Source: Piscinibacter gummiphilus | GTDB lineage: Bacteria; Pseudomonadota; Gammaproteobacteria; Burkholderiales; Burkholderiaceae_C | Assembly (NCBI RefSeq): GCF_002116905.1 | Contig: NZ_CP015118.1 | Location: 2,170,001 to 2,234,000 of the forward strand | DNA: 64,000 nucleotides | Reading direction: 5' to 3' | Part shown: positions 52,816-63,032 of the stretch, in pieces | Position numbering within the stretch: the stretch's first letter is position 1 | Layout: every line of letters starts with the position of its first letter | Program-made: the position numbers and the translations under genes | Notes under the pieces: generated by a model | Seen by the model: the letters and a program-made list of their open reading frames with translations, nothing else | The model's database searches: none | Told to the model about the DNA's origin: nothing

Positions 52816-55800
52816 ATGCGTCTGAACTCCATCAAGCTCTCGGGCTTCAAGTCGTTTGCCGAGCCCACGCATTTCCAGTTGCCGGGCCAGCTGGTGGGGG
52901 TGGTGGGGCCGAACGGCTGCGGCAAGTCCAACATCATGGACGCGGTGCGCTGGGTGCTCGGCGAATCGAAGGCCAGCGAACTGCGCGGCGAGTCGATGCA
53001 GGACGTGATCTTCAGCGGCTCGGGCAACCGCAAGGGCGCGAGCCGCGCCAGCGTCGAACTGGTGTTCAGCAACGAGGACGCCCGCGCCGGCGGCCAGTGG
53101 AACCAGTTCACCGAGATCGCCGTGCGCCGCGTGCTCACGCGCGACGGCACCAGCAGCTACTTCATCAACAACCAGCCCGTGCGCCGCCGCGACGTGCAGG
53201 ACGTGTTCCTCGGCACGGGCCTCGGGCCGCGCGCCTACGCCATCATCGGCCAGGGCACCATCAGCCGCATCATCGAGAGCAAGCCGGAGGAGCTGCGCCT
53301 GTTCCTCGAGGAAGCCGCGGGCGTGTCCAAGTACAAGGAACGCCGGCGCGAGACCGAGAACCGGCTGAAGGACACCCGCGAGAACCTCACCCGCGTCGAG
53401 GACATCCTCCGCGAGTTGGGCAGCAACCTCGAGAAGCTCGAGAAGCAGGCCGAGGTCGCCACGAAATACCGCGGCCTGCAGGAAGCCGGCACGCTGAAGC
53501 TGCACCAGCTGTGGTTCCTGAAGCACCGCGACGCCGCGAGCGAGCAGGAGCGCGTGCGCCGCGACGTGCTCGAGGCCACCAACGCGCTGGAAGCGCGCAC
53601 CGCCGAGCTGCGCCACGGCGAGGCCGAACTCGAAACCGTGCGCCAGGCCCACTACGCCGCGAGCGACGAGCTGCACGCGGCCCAGGGTGCGCTCGCCGAA
53701 GCCGCGCTGGAAGTCAGCCGCCTGGAAGAACGCATCCGCTACGTCGTCGAGGGACGGCAGCGCGTGGAGCAGCGCCTCGTCGAACTCAAGGTGCAGAACG
53801 AGACCTGGGCGGAACGCCAGGCGCAGGCCGAGGAAGAACTCGAGACCATCGCCGGCCAGATCGCCGGTGCCGACGAGCAGAGCGAGGTGCTCGCCGCGCA
53901 GGCCGAGGAACAGGCCGGCAACCTGCCCGCCGTGGAAGACGCGGTGCGCACCGCGCAGAACCGCAGCAACGAGCAGCGCACCGCCGTGGCCGGCGTGCAG
54001 CAGCAGATCCAGGTGCTCGCGGCCGACAGCCGCAACATCGAGGACCAGAACCGGCAGTTCCAGCAGCGCCGCGAGAAGCTCGACACCGAACGCCGCCAGC
54101 TCGCCGTGCCCGACCTCGACCGCCTGGGCGACCTCAAGGCGCAGTTCGCCGTCGCCGAGGAAGCCCGTGCCGTCGCCGACGAACGCCTGCACGAACTCAC
54201 CGAACACGTGCCCGCGCTCGACGACGACCGCCGCACGAAGCAGGAGCAGGTCAACGCCGACACCGCGAAGCAGTCCGACCTCAGCGCGCGCCTCGACGCG
54301 CTGCGCGCACTGCAGGAGAAGGTGCAGACCGAGGGCAAGCTCAAGCCCTGGCTCGCGAAACACGGCCTCGAGGACATGCAGGGCCTGTGGAAGAAGGTGC
54401 ACATCGAGACCGGCTGGGAGACCGCGCTGGAATCGGCCCTGCGCGAGAAGCTCAGCGCGCTGGAGGTGGGCCGCCTGGAGACGGTGCGCGCCTTCGCGCT
54501 CGACGCGCCGCCGGCCAAGCTCGCCTTCTACAGCCCGCCGCAGGGCGCCATCGCCAACACCCACCAGACGCTGCCCCGCCTGTCGGACCTGCTGCGCCTG
54601 GGTGACGCGGGCCTGAAGGCGTTGCTCAACGACTGGCTCGAAGGTGTCTACACCGCCGGCAGCATCGACGAGGCCATGGCCGCGCGCGACAAGCTCACCC
54701 ACGGCGAGATGATCATGACCCGCGAGGGCCATGCCGTGGGCCAGTTCTCGGTCGCGTTCTACGCGCCCGACTCGGAGCAGGCCGGCATGCTCGCCCGCGC
54801 GCAGGAGATCGAGAACCTGGAGCGCGAGCTCCGGGCGCAGACCCTGATCGCCGAGGAGAGCCGAGGCAGCCTGGTGCGGGCCGAGGCCGCGTACACCGAT
54901 GCGTCCCAGCGCCTCGTCACCGCACGCCGCGAGGCCGGCGAGACGCAGACGAAGGCCCACCAGATGCAGGTGGAACTGCTGCGCCTGTCGCAGCAGGCCG
55001 AACAGACCAGCGCGCGCCGGGGCCAGCTCGACGAGGAACTGGGCGAGATCGACGCGCAGCTCGAGGAACTGCACGAGCGCCGCGCCACGGGCGAGGCGCG
55101 GTTCGAGGAACTCGACATGCAGCTCGCCACCACGCAGGAGCGCCACGCCGAGCTGGAGGAGGGCGTGATCGCCGCCGAGCGCCGCTTGGCCGATGCGCGC
55201 GAGCAGCTGCGTTCCCTCGAACGCCAGGCCCAGGAAGCGCAGTTCGCCTCGCGGGCGCTGGCCGCCCGCCGCGGCGAGCTGCAGCGCAGCCTCGAGACGT
55301 CCGCCCAGCAGGTGCAGGGCAATGCGCAGACCGAGGCGCAGCTGCGCGAGGAACTGGGCCGCCTGACCGACGCCTCGGCCCAGGTGGGCCTGGAGGCCGC
55401 GCTCGCCGTGCGCCTGGACCGGGAGTCGGCCCTCGGCGCCAAGCGCAGCGAATACGACGACCTGACGCTGCGACTTCGTAAGCTCGACGAGCAGCGCCTG
55501 TCGCACGAGCAGAGCCTGCAGCCGCTGCGCGACCGCATCACGAAGCTGCAGCTGGAAGAGCAGGCCGCGCAGCTGGGCGGCGCCCAGTACATGGAGCAGC
55601 TCACCGCGGCCGAGGTGGACCTCGCCGCGCTCGAGCAGAACATCTCCGAGAACGGCGTGAAGCTCTACGGCCTGCAGGGCGAGATCGACCGCATCGGCCG
55701 CGAGATCAACGCGCTCGGCGCGGTGAACCTCGCGGCGCTCGACGAACTCACGTCGTCGCGCGAACGCAAGACCTTCCTCGATGCGCAGAACGCCGACCTG

Positions 55801-56331
55801 ACCGAGGCCATCAACACACTCGAGAACGCGATCCACAAGATCGACCTCGAGACGCGCGACCTGCTGATGGCCACGTTCAACCAGGTCAACGAAGGGTTCG
55901 GCCGCATGTTCCCGAGCCTGTTCGGCGGGGGCAACGCGAAGCTCATCATGACGGGCGACGAGATCCTCGACGCCGGCGTGCAGGTGATGGCGCAGCCCCC
56001 GGGCAAGAAGAACAGCACCATCCACCTGCTGTCGGGCGGCGAGAAGGCGCTCACGGCCATCGCGCTCGTGTTCGCCATCTTCCAGCTGAACCCGGCGCCG
56101 TTCTGCCTGCTGGACGAGGTGGACGCCCCGCTCGACGACGCGAACACCGAACGCTACGCGAAGCTCGTGAAGACCATGTCCTCCGGCACGCAGTTCCTGT
56201 TCATCAGCCACAACAAGATCGCGATGGAGATGGCCGAGCAGCTCATCGGCGTCACCATGCAGGAGCAGGGTGTCTCGCGCATCGTCGCGGTCGACATGGA
56301 AGCGGCCGTGGGCATGGTCCAGGCCGCCTGA
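52816..56331 (+). CDS. smc: Chromosome segregation SMC protein
   Basis: 1171 aa. N-terminal Walker A GPNGCGKSN (31-39), about 330-residue coiled coil, hinge (about 500-650, with ETVRAFALDAPPAKLAFYSP), return coiled coil, and C-terminal signature LLSGGEKALTAIALVFA with Walker B PFCLLDEVDAPLDDANTERY. With ScpA/ScpB it compacts and segregates chromosomes. Its head and coil coding is Glu/Arg/Ala-rich, which generates a long spurious antisense frame. Followed at 13 bp by zipA. Confidence 0.97.
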   Translation: MRLNSIKLSGFKSFAEPTHFQLPGQLVGVVGPNGCGKSNIMDAVRWVLGESKASELRGESMQDVIFSGSGNRKGASRASVELVFSNEDARAGGQWNQFTEIAVRRVLTRDGTSSYFINNQPVRRRDVQDVFLGTGLGPRAYAIIGQGTISRIIESKPEELRLFLEEAAGVSKYKERRRETENRLKDTRENLTRVEDILRELGSNLEKLEKQAEVATKYRGLQEAGTLKLHQLWFLKHRDAASEQERVRRDVLEATNALEARTAELRHGEAELETVRQAHYAASDELHAAQGALAEAALEVSRLEERIRYVVEGRQRVEQRLVELKVQNETWAERQAQAEEELETIAGQIAGADEQSEVLAAQAEEQAGNLPAVEDAVRTAQNRSNEQRTAVAGVQQQIQVLAADSRNIEDQNRQFQQRREKLDTERRQLAVPDLDRLGDLKAQFAVAEEARAVADERLHELTEHVPALDDDRRTKQEQVNADTAKQSDLSARLDALRALQEKVQTEGKLKPWLAKHGLEDMQGLWKKVHIETGWETALESALREKLSALEVGRLETVRAFALDAPPAKLAFYSPPQGAIANTHQTLPRLSDLLRLGDAGLKALLNDWLEGVYTAGSIDEAMAARDKLTHGEMIMTREGHAVGQFSVAFYAPDSEQAGMLARAQEIENLERELRAQTLIAEESRGSLVRAEAAYTDASQRLVTARREAGETQTKAHQMQVELLRLSQQAEQTSARRGQLDEELGEIDAQLEELHERRATGEARFEELDMQLATTQERHAELEEGVIAAERRLADAREQLRSLERQAQEAQFASRALAARRGELQRSLETSAQQVQGNAQTEAQLREELGRLTDASAQVGLEAALAVRLDRESALGAKRSEYDDLTLRLRKLDEQRLSHEQSLQPLRDRITKLQLEEQAAQLGGAQYMEQLTAAEVDLAALEQNISENGVKLYGLQGEIDRIGREINALGAVNLAALDELTSSRERKTFLDAQNADLTEAINTLENAIHKIDLETRDLLMATFNQVNEGFGRMFPSLFGGGNAKLIMTGDEILDAGVQVMAQPPGKKNSTIHLLSGGEKALTAIALVFAIFQLNPAPFCLLDEVDAPLDDANTERYAKLVKTMSSGTQFLFISHNKIAMEMAEQLIGVTMQEQGVSRIVAVDMEAAVGMVQAA

Positions 56332-56344
56332 GGATCGAAGTTCG

Positions 56345-57406
56345 ATGGACAACTTGACGATTGCGCTGGCGTGTGTCGGCGGTGTGGTGCTCGCGGGCGT
56401 GGTGGCGCACGGCGCCTGGCAGGCCCGCAAGGCGGGGCCCCGTCGGCCGTCGGCTCCCGTGCAGGCCCCGGCCGAGGCGCGCGAGCCGGTGATGGGCGAC
56501 GTGCCCGCCGAACGCACCGAACCCGGCTTCGGCGACAGCGAGGACCACCGGCCCGAACCGCAGCTGCTGATGCCGCGTCGTTCCAGCGCCCGCATCGACG
56601 CGCTGATCGACGGCATCGCCTCGCTGACGGTGGAGGCGCCCGTGAGCGGCGACATGGCGCTGTCGCACCTGCCGCCCACGCGCCGCGCCGGCACGAAGCC
56701 GTTCCTGATCGAGGGCCTCAACGTCGAGAACGGCGAGTGGGAGATGCCCCAGCCGGGCCGCCGCTACCGCGAGTTCCAGGCCGGCGTGCAGCTGGCCAAC
56801 CGCACCGGCGGGCTCAACGAGATCGAGTTCTCCGAGTTCGTGCAGAAGGTGCAGGGCTTCGCCGAGCTGGTGGGCGCGCTGGTCGATTTTCCCGACATGC
56901 TCGACATCGTGGGCCGTGCCCGCGAGCTGGACGGCTTCGCGAGCCAGCACGACGCGCAGCTCGCCGTGCACCTGAACGCGCGCCAGGCCGCCTGGAGCGT
57001 GGGCTACATCCAGCAGCACGCCGCCCGCCACGGCTTCATCGCCGGTGCGGTGCCCGGCCGCATGGTGCTGCCCGCGGCCGAGGACGGCGCGCCTCCGGTG
57101 CTGGTGCTGAGCTACGACGCCCAGGCCGCGCTGGCCGACGACCCGAACCAGGCCGCCGTGCGCGACGTGACGCTGAGCTTCGACGTGCCCCAGACCGATG
57201 CGGCCTCCTACCCGTTCGCCGCCTGGCAGGCGAGCGCGCAGGCCCTGTCGCTCGGGATGGACGCGGCCGTGGTCGACGACAACGGCCACCCGCTGAGCCC
57301 GCAGGGCTTCGCGGCCATCGGGGGTGAACTGGGGCGCCTGTACGAGGCGCTGGCCACGCGGGACCTGGCGGCCGGGTCGCCGGCGGCGCGGCGGCTGTTC
57401 AGTTGA
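56345..57406 (+). CDS. zipA: Cell division protein ZipA
   Basis: 353 aa from MDNLTIALACVGGVVLAGVV, an N-terminal membrane helix with N-out orientation. A Pro/Ala/Arg/Glu-rich linker follows (about 30-90), then the C-terminal ZipA FtsZ-binding domain (about 200-345: FVQKVQGFAELVGALVDFPD, ARELDGFASQHDAQLAVHLN, TLSFDVPQTDAASYPFAAWQ). Tethers FtsZ to the membrane. smc-zipA order is normal for beta-proteobacteria, but the usual next gene ligA is not here. Confidence 0.92.
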   Translation: MDNLTIALACVGGVVLAGVVAHGAWQARKAGPRRPSAPVQAPAEAREPVMGDVPAERTEPGFGDSEDHRPEPQLLMPRRSSARIDALIDGIASLTVEAPVSGDMALSHLPPTRRAGTKPFLIEGLNVENGEWEMPQPGRRYREFQAGVQLANRTGGLNEIEFSEFVQKVQGFAELVGALVDFPDMLDIVGRARELDGFASQHDAQLAVHLNARQAAWSVGYIQQHAARHGFIAGAVPGRMVLPAAEDGAPPVLVLSYDAQAALADDPNQAAVRDVTLSFDVPQTDAASYPFAAWQASAQALSLGMDAAVVDDNGHPLSPQGFAAIGGELGRLYEALATRDLAAGSPAARRLFS

Positions 57407-57420
57407 CCTGACCCGCGTGC

Positions 57421-57558
57421 TCAGGTGGGCGCCGGGGTCTTCTCCTGCTGCTCGTCCTCTTCCTCCCCCGGCGGCGGGATCGCACCCTGGTCGGGTTCGA
57501 CGGGCAGTTCACCCGGCTCGGGACGGCCGGGTGGCGGAGGTTCGTGGCGGCGGCTCAT
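57421..57558 (-). CDS. 45-aa proline/glutamate-rich small protein
   Basis: ATG at 57558, stop at 57421: MSRRHEPPPPGRPEPGELPV followed by EPDQGAIPPPGEEEDEQQEK and TPAPT. Strongly acidic and proline-rich, so probably unstructured. Codon positions show the genome's usual GC3 bias, which supports coding. It lies between zipA (convergent) and a 67-aa gene 18 bp upstream on the same strand. No family known to me. Confidence 0.5.
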   Translation of the reverse strand: MSRRHEPPPPGRPEPGELPVEPDQGAIPPPGEEEDEQQEKTPAPT

Positions 57559-57576
57559 GGTGGCGAGGCCTCGCGG

Positions 57577-57780
57577 TCAGATCGCCCGTGCGGCCGCCTC
57601 GTGGATCGCGGCCGAGATGGCGCGTTCCTGGGTGTCGGCGAGGCCGCTGCTGTTGCTCACGCATTCGTCTCCCAGTCGAACCTGCCAGTCCCACCCGTCG
57701 GGCAGGTGGCGGGTGCGGACGAGCATCTGTTGCCCGTCCATCGGAATGGTCGACTCGTGCCAGTTGGTGCGATCACTCAT
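57577..57780 (-). CDS. 67-aa small protein, function unknown
   Basis: Start MSDRTNWHESTIPMDGQQML at 57780 is chosen for its GGGAGCAG ribosome site over the ATG at 57882. The sequence has a compact beta-type pattern (LVRTRHLPDGWDWQVRLGDE) and a helical C-terminus (TQERAISAAIHEAAARAI). No TM, signal or known domain. Same strand as the flanking small genes at 57421 and 57893. Confidence 0.55.
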   Translation of the reverse strand: MSDRTNWHESTIPMDGQQMLVRTRHLPDGWDWQVRLGDECVSNSSGLADTQERAISAAIHEAAARAI

Positions 57781-57892
57781 GTACTGCTCCCTGAGTTGAA
57801 CGTCCGGGACCACAGTCTGGGAGGCCTTTCGAGCCGCGTGCGTAGGGTGTGCCCGCGGCGTGGTGTCGGGAATGTCCGACACCAGTCCCGCT

Positions 57893-58090
57893 TCAACTGA
57901 CAGCCGTGGCCTGGCGGCGGCGGCGCAGCTCGGCGCGGCCGCGGTCGGTGAGGGTCAGCACGCCGTCGGCATCGCGGAGGTAGCCGCAGGCGCAGTAGGC
58001 CTGGACGAGGTCTTCGCTGATCGAATTGCCATGACGCTCGAACAGGAACTGCATGGCTTGGTCGAATGCGGGCAGGTAGTGGGCATCCAT
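57893..58090 (-). CDS. 65-aa small protein with winged-helix-like pattern
   Basis: MDAHYLPAFDQAMQFLFERH...ATAVS, ATG at 58090 with a GGAGG ribosome site. The pattern 'HGNSISEDLVQAYCACGYL, RDADGVLTLTDRGRAELRRR' (helix, helix, then a short beta hairpin and TDRGRAEL) resembles the end of a winged helix. Possibly a small DNA-binding protein; no family recognised. Confidence 0.55.
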   Translation of the reverse strand: MDAHYLPAFDQAMQFLFERHGNSISEDLVQAYCACGYLRDADGVLTLTDRGRAELRRRRQATAVS

Positions 58091-58440
58091 TTGTTTGTCC
58101 TCCGTGGTGCGGGTGTGCTTGAATTCTGCGATCCGCGCATGACGCGCGGAACACGCGTTCGGGGGGATTCGGCGTTCCGGCCACACCCCCGTTCGCGGGG
58201 GACGCGAGGCGAGTGCAGGCTCGCAGAATCCCGTCACCGCCGCGCCGTCACGAAACGGTCGCGGGCCGAGAACACACCGGGGACAACCAGCGGAACGATC
58301 GAACGGCGCGGCAGCCCCGGGGACACACCCGGGCGGGCCGGATGGCAAGGCCCGGGGCGGCCGTTCGTGTCGAGAGAAGGCGAAAGGCGCAGGCCCGCAC
58401 GGGGAGTCGGGTCCAGCAGTGCCTCTGGGGAGCAAGCGGT
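58091..58440 (+). other. 350-bp non-coding gap upstream of the sigma-54 activator gene
   Basis: No convincing gene. It contains several GC hairpins, among them CCCCCG-TTCG-CGGGGG (58186-58201; a UUCG-capped stem) and CGCGC-ATGA-CGCGCG (about 58133-58146), but no clear -35/-10 pair. It must hold the promoters of the divergent 65-aa gene and the activator. Confidence 0.5.
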
Positions 58441-59775
<1,335 letters not shown>

Positions 59776-59872
59776 CCTCCGGTTCTCTCCGAACTGCAAC
59801 TGTTTTTTTTGGGGATGCCGCGAGGCCTCCGGTGAACGCCTGTGTGTTCGCCACCCGGAAGGGTGTCTCAGG

Positions 59873-59995
59873 GGTGTGACGCCGGACGACGGTCGCCGCG
59901 GCGGGCCGTAGGACAGGTCCGACAACCGGCTGGCGGGGTTCGACCGGGATAGGGCGGCGTGAATCTGGCGGGATGTGGCGTCACATCCGTGTGAC
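59873..59995 (+). promoter_or_regulatory. Candidate upstream activating sites for the sigma-54 activator
   Basis: GGTGTGACGCC (59873-59883) and GTCACA-TCCG-TGTGAC (59980-59995), the second a perfect 6-bp inverted repeat, share TGTGAC half-sites (three in all). The second is centred about 107 bp upstream of the putative -24 element, the usual distance for an enhancer. The rest of the 408-bp gap (59776-60183) holds an 8-T run at about 59803 and no gene. Confidence 0.5.
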
Positions 59996-60093
59996 ACCCG
60001 ACCGCGGAAACCCGGGCCATTTCGTGATGCACGGCACGGACGGGCGGCCCGAAACCCTTGTGAATCAAGAGCTTGCGCTCGCACACCTCCCGA

Positions 60094-60109
60094 TGGTCCT
60101 GTTCGTGCA
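60094..60109 (+). promoter_or_regulatory. Putative sigma-54 (-24/-12) promoter
   Basis: TGGTCCTGTTCGTGCA has the invariant GG (60095-60096) and GC (60107-60108) exactly 10 bp apart, as in TGGCAC-N5-TTGCA, but matches the flanks only partly. It lies 75 bp upstream of the glycine-rich gene, which has its own GAGGAG ribosome site. A neighbouring TTGGCGCGCCAA palindrome (about 60124-60136) may be another binding site. Confidence 0.5.
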
Positions 60110-60183
60110 ATGAATCGTGCGGATTGGCGCGCCAAGCCAAATCCAGATGTTCGGACAAACCAAACCCTACTGAGGAGAATTTC

Positions 60184-61851
60184 ATGACGAAAACCTTACT
60201 GGTGTCTGCACTCGCTCTGGCCTTCGGAAGTTCGGCCTGGGCCGTGACCAGCGGCTTCGGGCCGGCAGCCGATGACGGTTCCAACGCGAACCAGACCCTG
60301 AACACGAACGTCACCGTCACGGCCACGGCCACCAAGACGGACAACTCCAACAATTCGGACAACTCCAACAACTCCGACCACAAGAACAACAAGAGCACCG
60401 GCGACAACCGCGACAACAGCGGCAAGGCCAGCGCCTCCGGCTGGGGCACCGCCGCCGCGAACAACGGCTCGACGGCCACGTCGAACCTGTCGAACGCCTT
60501 CAACTCGAGCAAGGCGGTGGCCGTCAGCAAGCTGCACGGCTCGGTCTCCGGCATCACCGTGTCCGGCATCGGCAACGTCGCCACGAACAAGGGCGATGCG
60601 AACGGTGGCAAGGGCGGCGTCGGCGGCGACGGCTACGGCGGCAAGGGCTACGGTGGCAAGGGCTCCGGCGGCACCGGCGGCGACGCGGGCAACGGCGGCG
60701 ACGGTGGCAGCGGCGGCAGCGGCGGTTCGGCGAAGAACGGCAGCGCGACGGCCGGTGACGCCTGGAACGGCGGCGCGAAGGCCGGCCATGGCGGCTCGGG
60801 CGGCGACGCCAAGGGCGCGACGGGCGCCAACGGCGGCGACGCGAAGGCCTACGGTGGCGACACCAAGACGGCGGGTGGCGGCGCGGTCGCCGGCAATGCC
60901 CAGAAGACGGGCAGTGCGGACTCGGGCAGCAAGGCGGGTGGTGGTGACGCCGGCGCGTACGACAAGAACAGCGGCGGCGATGCGAAGTCGGGTGTCGCGG
61001 CACTCGGCGGCCTGTCCGCCTCCGGCCAGAAGGCAGGCAGCGGCGCGGCCGCTGCGGGCAAGGGCAGTGGGGGCGGCGCCCTGGGCGCGAGCGCGGGCAA
61101 GGGCGGATCGGCCGGCAGTTCCAACGGTGGCGCCGGGGGTGAACCTGGCGGCGGCGGTGGCGCAGGCGGCAGCAGCACCGGCGGCGCAGGCAGCGGCGGG
61201 GCCGTCACGGGCACCGGCGGCGCCGGCTCCGGCACGGGCACGTCGAGCAGCGGATCGTCCAACACGGCGTCGAACACCGGCGGCGCGGCCACCGGCACTT
61301 CGACCGGCACGGGCGGTGCGGCCTCGGGCTCGGCGACCGCCAGCGGCGGGGCGGGCACCAGTGGTGCCGCCACATCGACCAGCGGCTCCAACACCGGCAC
61401 GGCGTCGTCGACCGGCGGCGCGGCGACCGGTACCGGCGGGGCGGCCACCAGTTCGGGCGGCGCGGGTGGCACGGCCACCAACACGGCCGGCGGTGGCGGC
61501 GGTGGCGGCAGCGCGACCAACGGCGATGCATCGACCGCGGCGACCAATGGCAGCGCGACGGCCGGCAACGGCGCGACCGGTGCGGCTGGCGCGGCCGGCG
61601 GCAACGGCGGTGGCGGTGCGGGCGGCACGGGTGGTGCAGGCTCCGGCGGGACCGGCAACGGTGCCACGGGTGGTGCGGGCGGCGCGGGCGGCACGGCCAT
61701 GGCCAATGCCGGCACGTTCAACATGTCCAACACCATGACGGGCACGGCGCAGTCGGCCGCCGGCATTCTGGTCATCAGCCAGAACACCGGCATCGCGGCG
61801 CTCACGCAGCAGAGCGTGAACGTGCAGGCCAACCTGGGTGTCGGCAGGTGA
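60184..61851 (+). CDS. Secreted glycine/alanine/serine/threonine-rich low-complexity protein (candidate matrix or amyloid subunit)
   Basis: 555 aa. Signal peptide MTKTLLVSALALAFGSSAWA. A 50-residue Asn/Asp/Ser-rich stretch (about 50-85) and a Ser/Asn/Val segment lead into about 370 residues made of GG-x, GGA and TGG units with K/D pairs in the first part and T/S/A in the second; no Cys or Trp after residue about 195. The last 40 residues leave low complexity and read TAQSAAGILVISQNTGIAAL then TQQSVNVQANLGVGR, with the Asn/Gln spacing of curlin- or Fap-type strands. Probably an extracellular structural or adhesive protein. First gene of the candidate sigma-54 operon. Confidence 0.75.
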   Translation: MTKTLLVSALALAFGSSAWAVTSGFGPAADDGSNANQTLNTNVTVTATATKTDNSNNSDNSNNSDHKNNKSTGDNRDNSGKASASGWGTAAANNGSTATSNLSNAFNSSKAVAVSKLHGSVSGITVSGIGNVATNKGDANGGKGGVGGDGYGGKGYGGKGSGGTGGDAGNGGDGGSGGSGGSAKNGSATAGDAWNGGAKAGHGGSGGDAKGATGANGGDAKAYGGDTKTAGGGAVAGNAQKTGSADSGSKAGGGDAGAYDKNSGGDAKSGVAALGGLSASGQKAGSGAAAAGKGSGGGALGASAGKGGSAGSSNGGAGGEPGGGGGAGGSSTGGAGSGGAVTGTGGAGSGTGTSSSGSSNTASNTGGAATGTSTGTGGAASGSATASGGAGTSGAATSTSGSNTGTASSTGGAATGTGGAATSSGGAGGTATNTAGGGGGGGSATNGDASTAATNGSATAGNGATGAAGAAGGNGGGGAGGTGGAGSGGTGNGATGGAGGAGGTAMANAGTFNMSNTMTGTAQSAAGILVISQNTGIAALTQQSVNVQANLGVGR

Positions 61852-61933
61852 GTGGAAACGCGGCGCCCTGGAGGACGGAAGTCCCCCGGGGCGCCGCGTC
61901 CTGCCCACGCCGGGCAAACCGACAGGAGGCGAC

Positions 61934-62329
61934 ATGTTTGACCTTGATCGCACACTCGTGCTCGGTGCGGCGCTGCTCGCATCGGTGACCTGGAGTGCTT
62001 CGGCGTCGGCCGACGACGAGATCCCGGTGGCGGTGACCCCGCCGCCGGTGGTCGAGCCGGTGGTGGTCGCACCGAAGGCCAACCCGCTGGGGCTCAAACC
62101 CCTCGACGGGGCGGCGCTCGCCCGCAAGCGGGGCGGGACCGAAGTGCTGAACGACATGAAGCTCCGCGGTGTCGTGGCCGAGAACTCGGCCACGAACGTC
62201 GTGACGGGCGGCAACGTCATCAGCGAAGGCGCGCTCGCAGGTGCCGCGGGGCTGCCCACCGTGATCCAGAACAGTGGCAACAACGTGCTCATCCAGAACG
62301 CCACGATCGTCAACGTGCAGATGAAGTAG
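61934..62329 (+). CDS. Small secreted protein with Asn-rich amyloid-like C-terminus
   Basis: 131 aa from MFDLDRTLVLGAALLASVTW (AGGAGG upstream); signal peptide ending at ASA. A Pro/Val stretch (PVAVTPPPVVEPVVV) is followed by a conserved-looking half: NDMKLRGVVAENSATNVVTG, GNVISEGALAGAAGLPTVIQ, NSGNNVLIQNATIVNVQMK. The regular Asn/Gln/Val alternation suggests beta-strand stacking, akin to a minor amyloid subunit or nucleator. The stop directly abuts the C39 gene start. Family not recognised. Confidence 0.7.
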   Translation: MFDLDRTLVLGAALLASVTWSASASADDEIPVAVTPPPVVEPVVVAPKANPLGLKPLDGAALARKRGGTEVLNDMKLRGVVAENSATNVVTGGNVISEGALAGAAGLPTVIQNSGNNVLIQNATIVNVQMK

Positions 62330-63019
62330 ATGAACGACATGAAGCCCGCACGATTCATGCTGGCCTGTGGCCTCCTGGCGGCCCTGTGGGGAGGGCCCGC
62401 GCGGGGAGGTTCCGTCGAAGTCGACGGGGTCTTCTCCGTGCCCACGGTCAGCATGAAGGAAGGGCGTTACCTCGCGACGGAACGTCAGCAGTTCGATTTC
62501 AGCTGCGGTTCCGCCGCGCTTTCCACGCTCCTGACCCACCACTACGGCTTCCCGGTGGGCGAGCAGGCCGTCTTCGAGGCCATGTACCAGGCCGGTGACC
62601 AGCAGAAGATCCAGCACGAGGGCTTCTCGCTGCTCGACATGAAGCGTTTCCTCGAGGCCCGCGGCTTCGAGGCGGACGGATTCGAGGCGCCGCTCGAGAA
62701 GCTCGTGTCCGCGCGCATCCCCGCGATCGCGCTCATCAACGAGAACGGCTACAACCATTTCGTCGTGATCAAGGGCCTGCGCGACGGTCGCGTGCTCTTC
62801 GGCGACCCGGCCGGCGGCACGCGTGCGCTGCCCCAGGCCGTGTTCGAGAGCCGCTGGCTGAACCAGATCCTCTTCGTGATCACGAACCAGCAGGACCGAG
62901 CGTCCTTCAACCTCGCGACCGACTGGCGGGTGGTGCCCCGCTCGCCGCTGACCGAGGGCATCAACCGGGACGGCCTCGGCGGCATCACGATGCCGCGGCT
63001 CGGGCCGTCCGACTTCTGA
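62330..63019 (+). CDS. Periplasmic C39-type cysteine peptidase (FapD-like)
   Basis: 229 aa. Signal peptide (about 1-26). C39 papain-like catalytic set: Cys59 in QFDFSCGSAALSTLLTHHYG, His143 in NGYNHFVVIKGL, Asp159 in VLFGDPAGGTRAL. No ABC transporter is fused, as in the stand-alone C39 protein FapD of Pseudomonas functional-amyloid (fap) operons, which is thought to process or guide secreted subunits. Its place between two secreted proteins makes them likely substrates. Start at 62330 immediately after the upstream TAG. Confidence 0.87.
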   Translation: MNDMKPARFMLACGLLAALWGGPARGGSVEVDGVFSVPTVSMKEGRYLATERQQFDFSCGSAALSTLLTHHYGFPVGEQAVFEAMYQAGDQQKIQHEGFSLLDMKRFLEARGFEADGFEAPLEKLVSARIPAIALINENGYNHFVVIKGLRDGRVLFGDPAGGTRALPQAVFESRWLNQILFVITNQQDRASFNLATDWRVVPRSPLTEGINRDGLGGITMPRLGPSDF

Positions 63020-63032
63020 AACGGGTACGCCC

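Noticed and set aside
52705..56721. 1338-codon minus-strand open frame
   Set aside because: Antisense to smc. The Leu/Arg/Ala-rich translation mirrors the Glu/Arg/Ala-rich coiled coil; no ribosome site or family.
60600..61700. Short repeats that could suggest a CRISPR or minisatellite
   Set aside because: The repeats are irregular GGC-x units in frame with a coding sequence, with no fixed spacer length.
60196..62454. 752-codon minus-strand frame opposite the glycine-rich gene
   Set aside because: GGC/GCC repeats read backwards give Ala/Arg/Thr-rich translation. The plus strand has a signal peptide and ribosome site.
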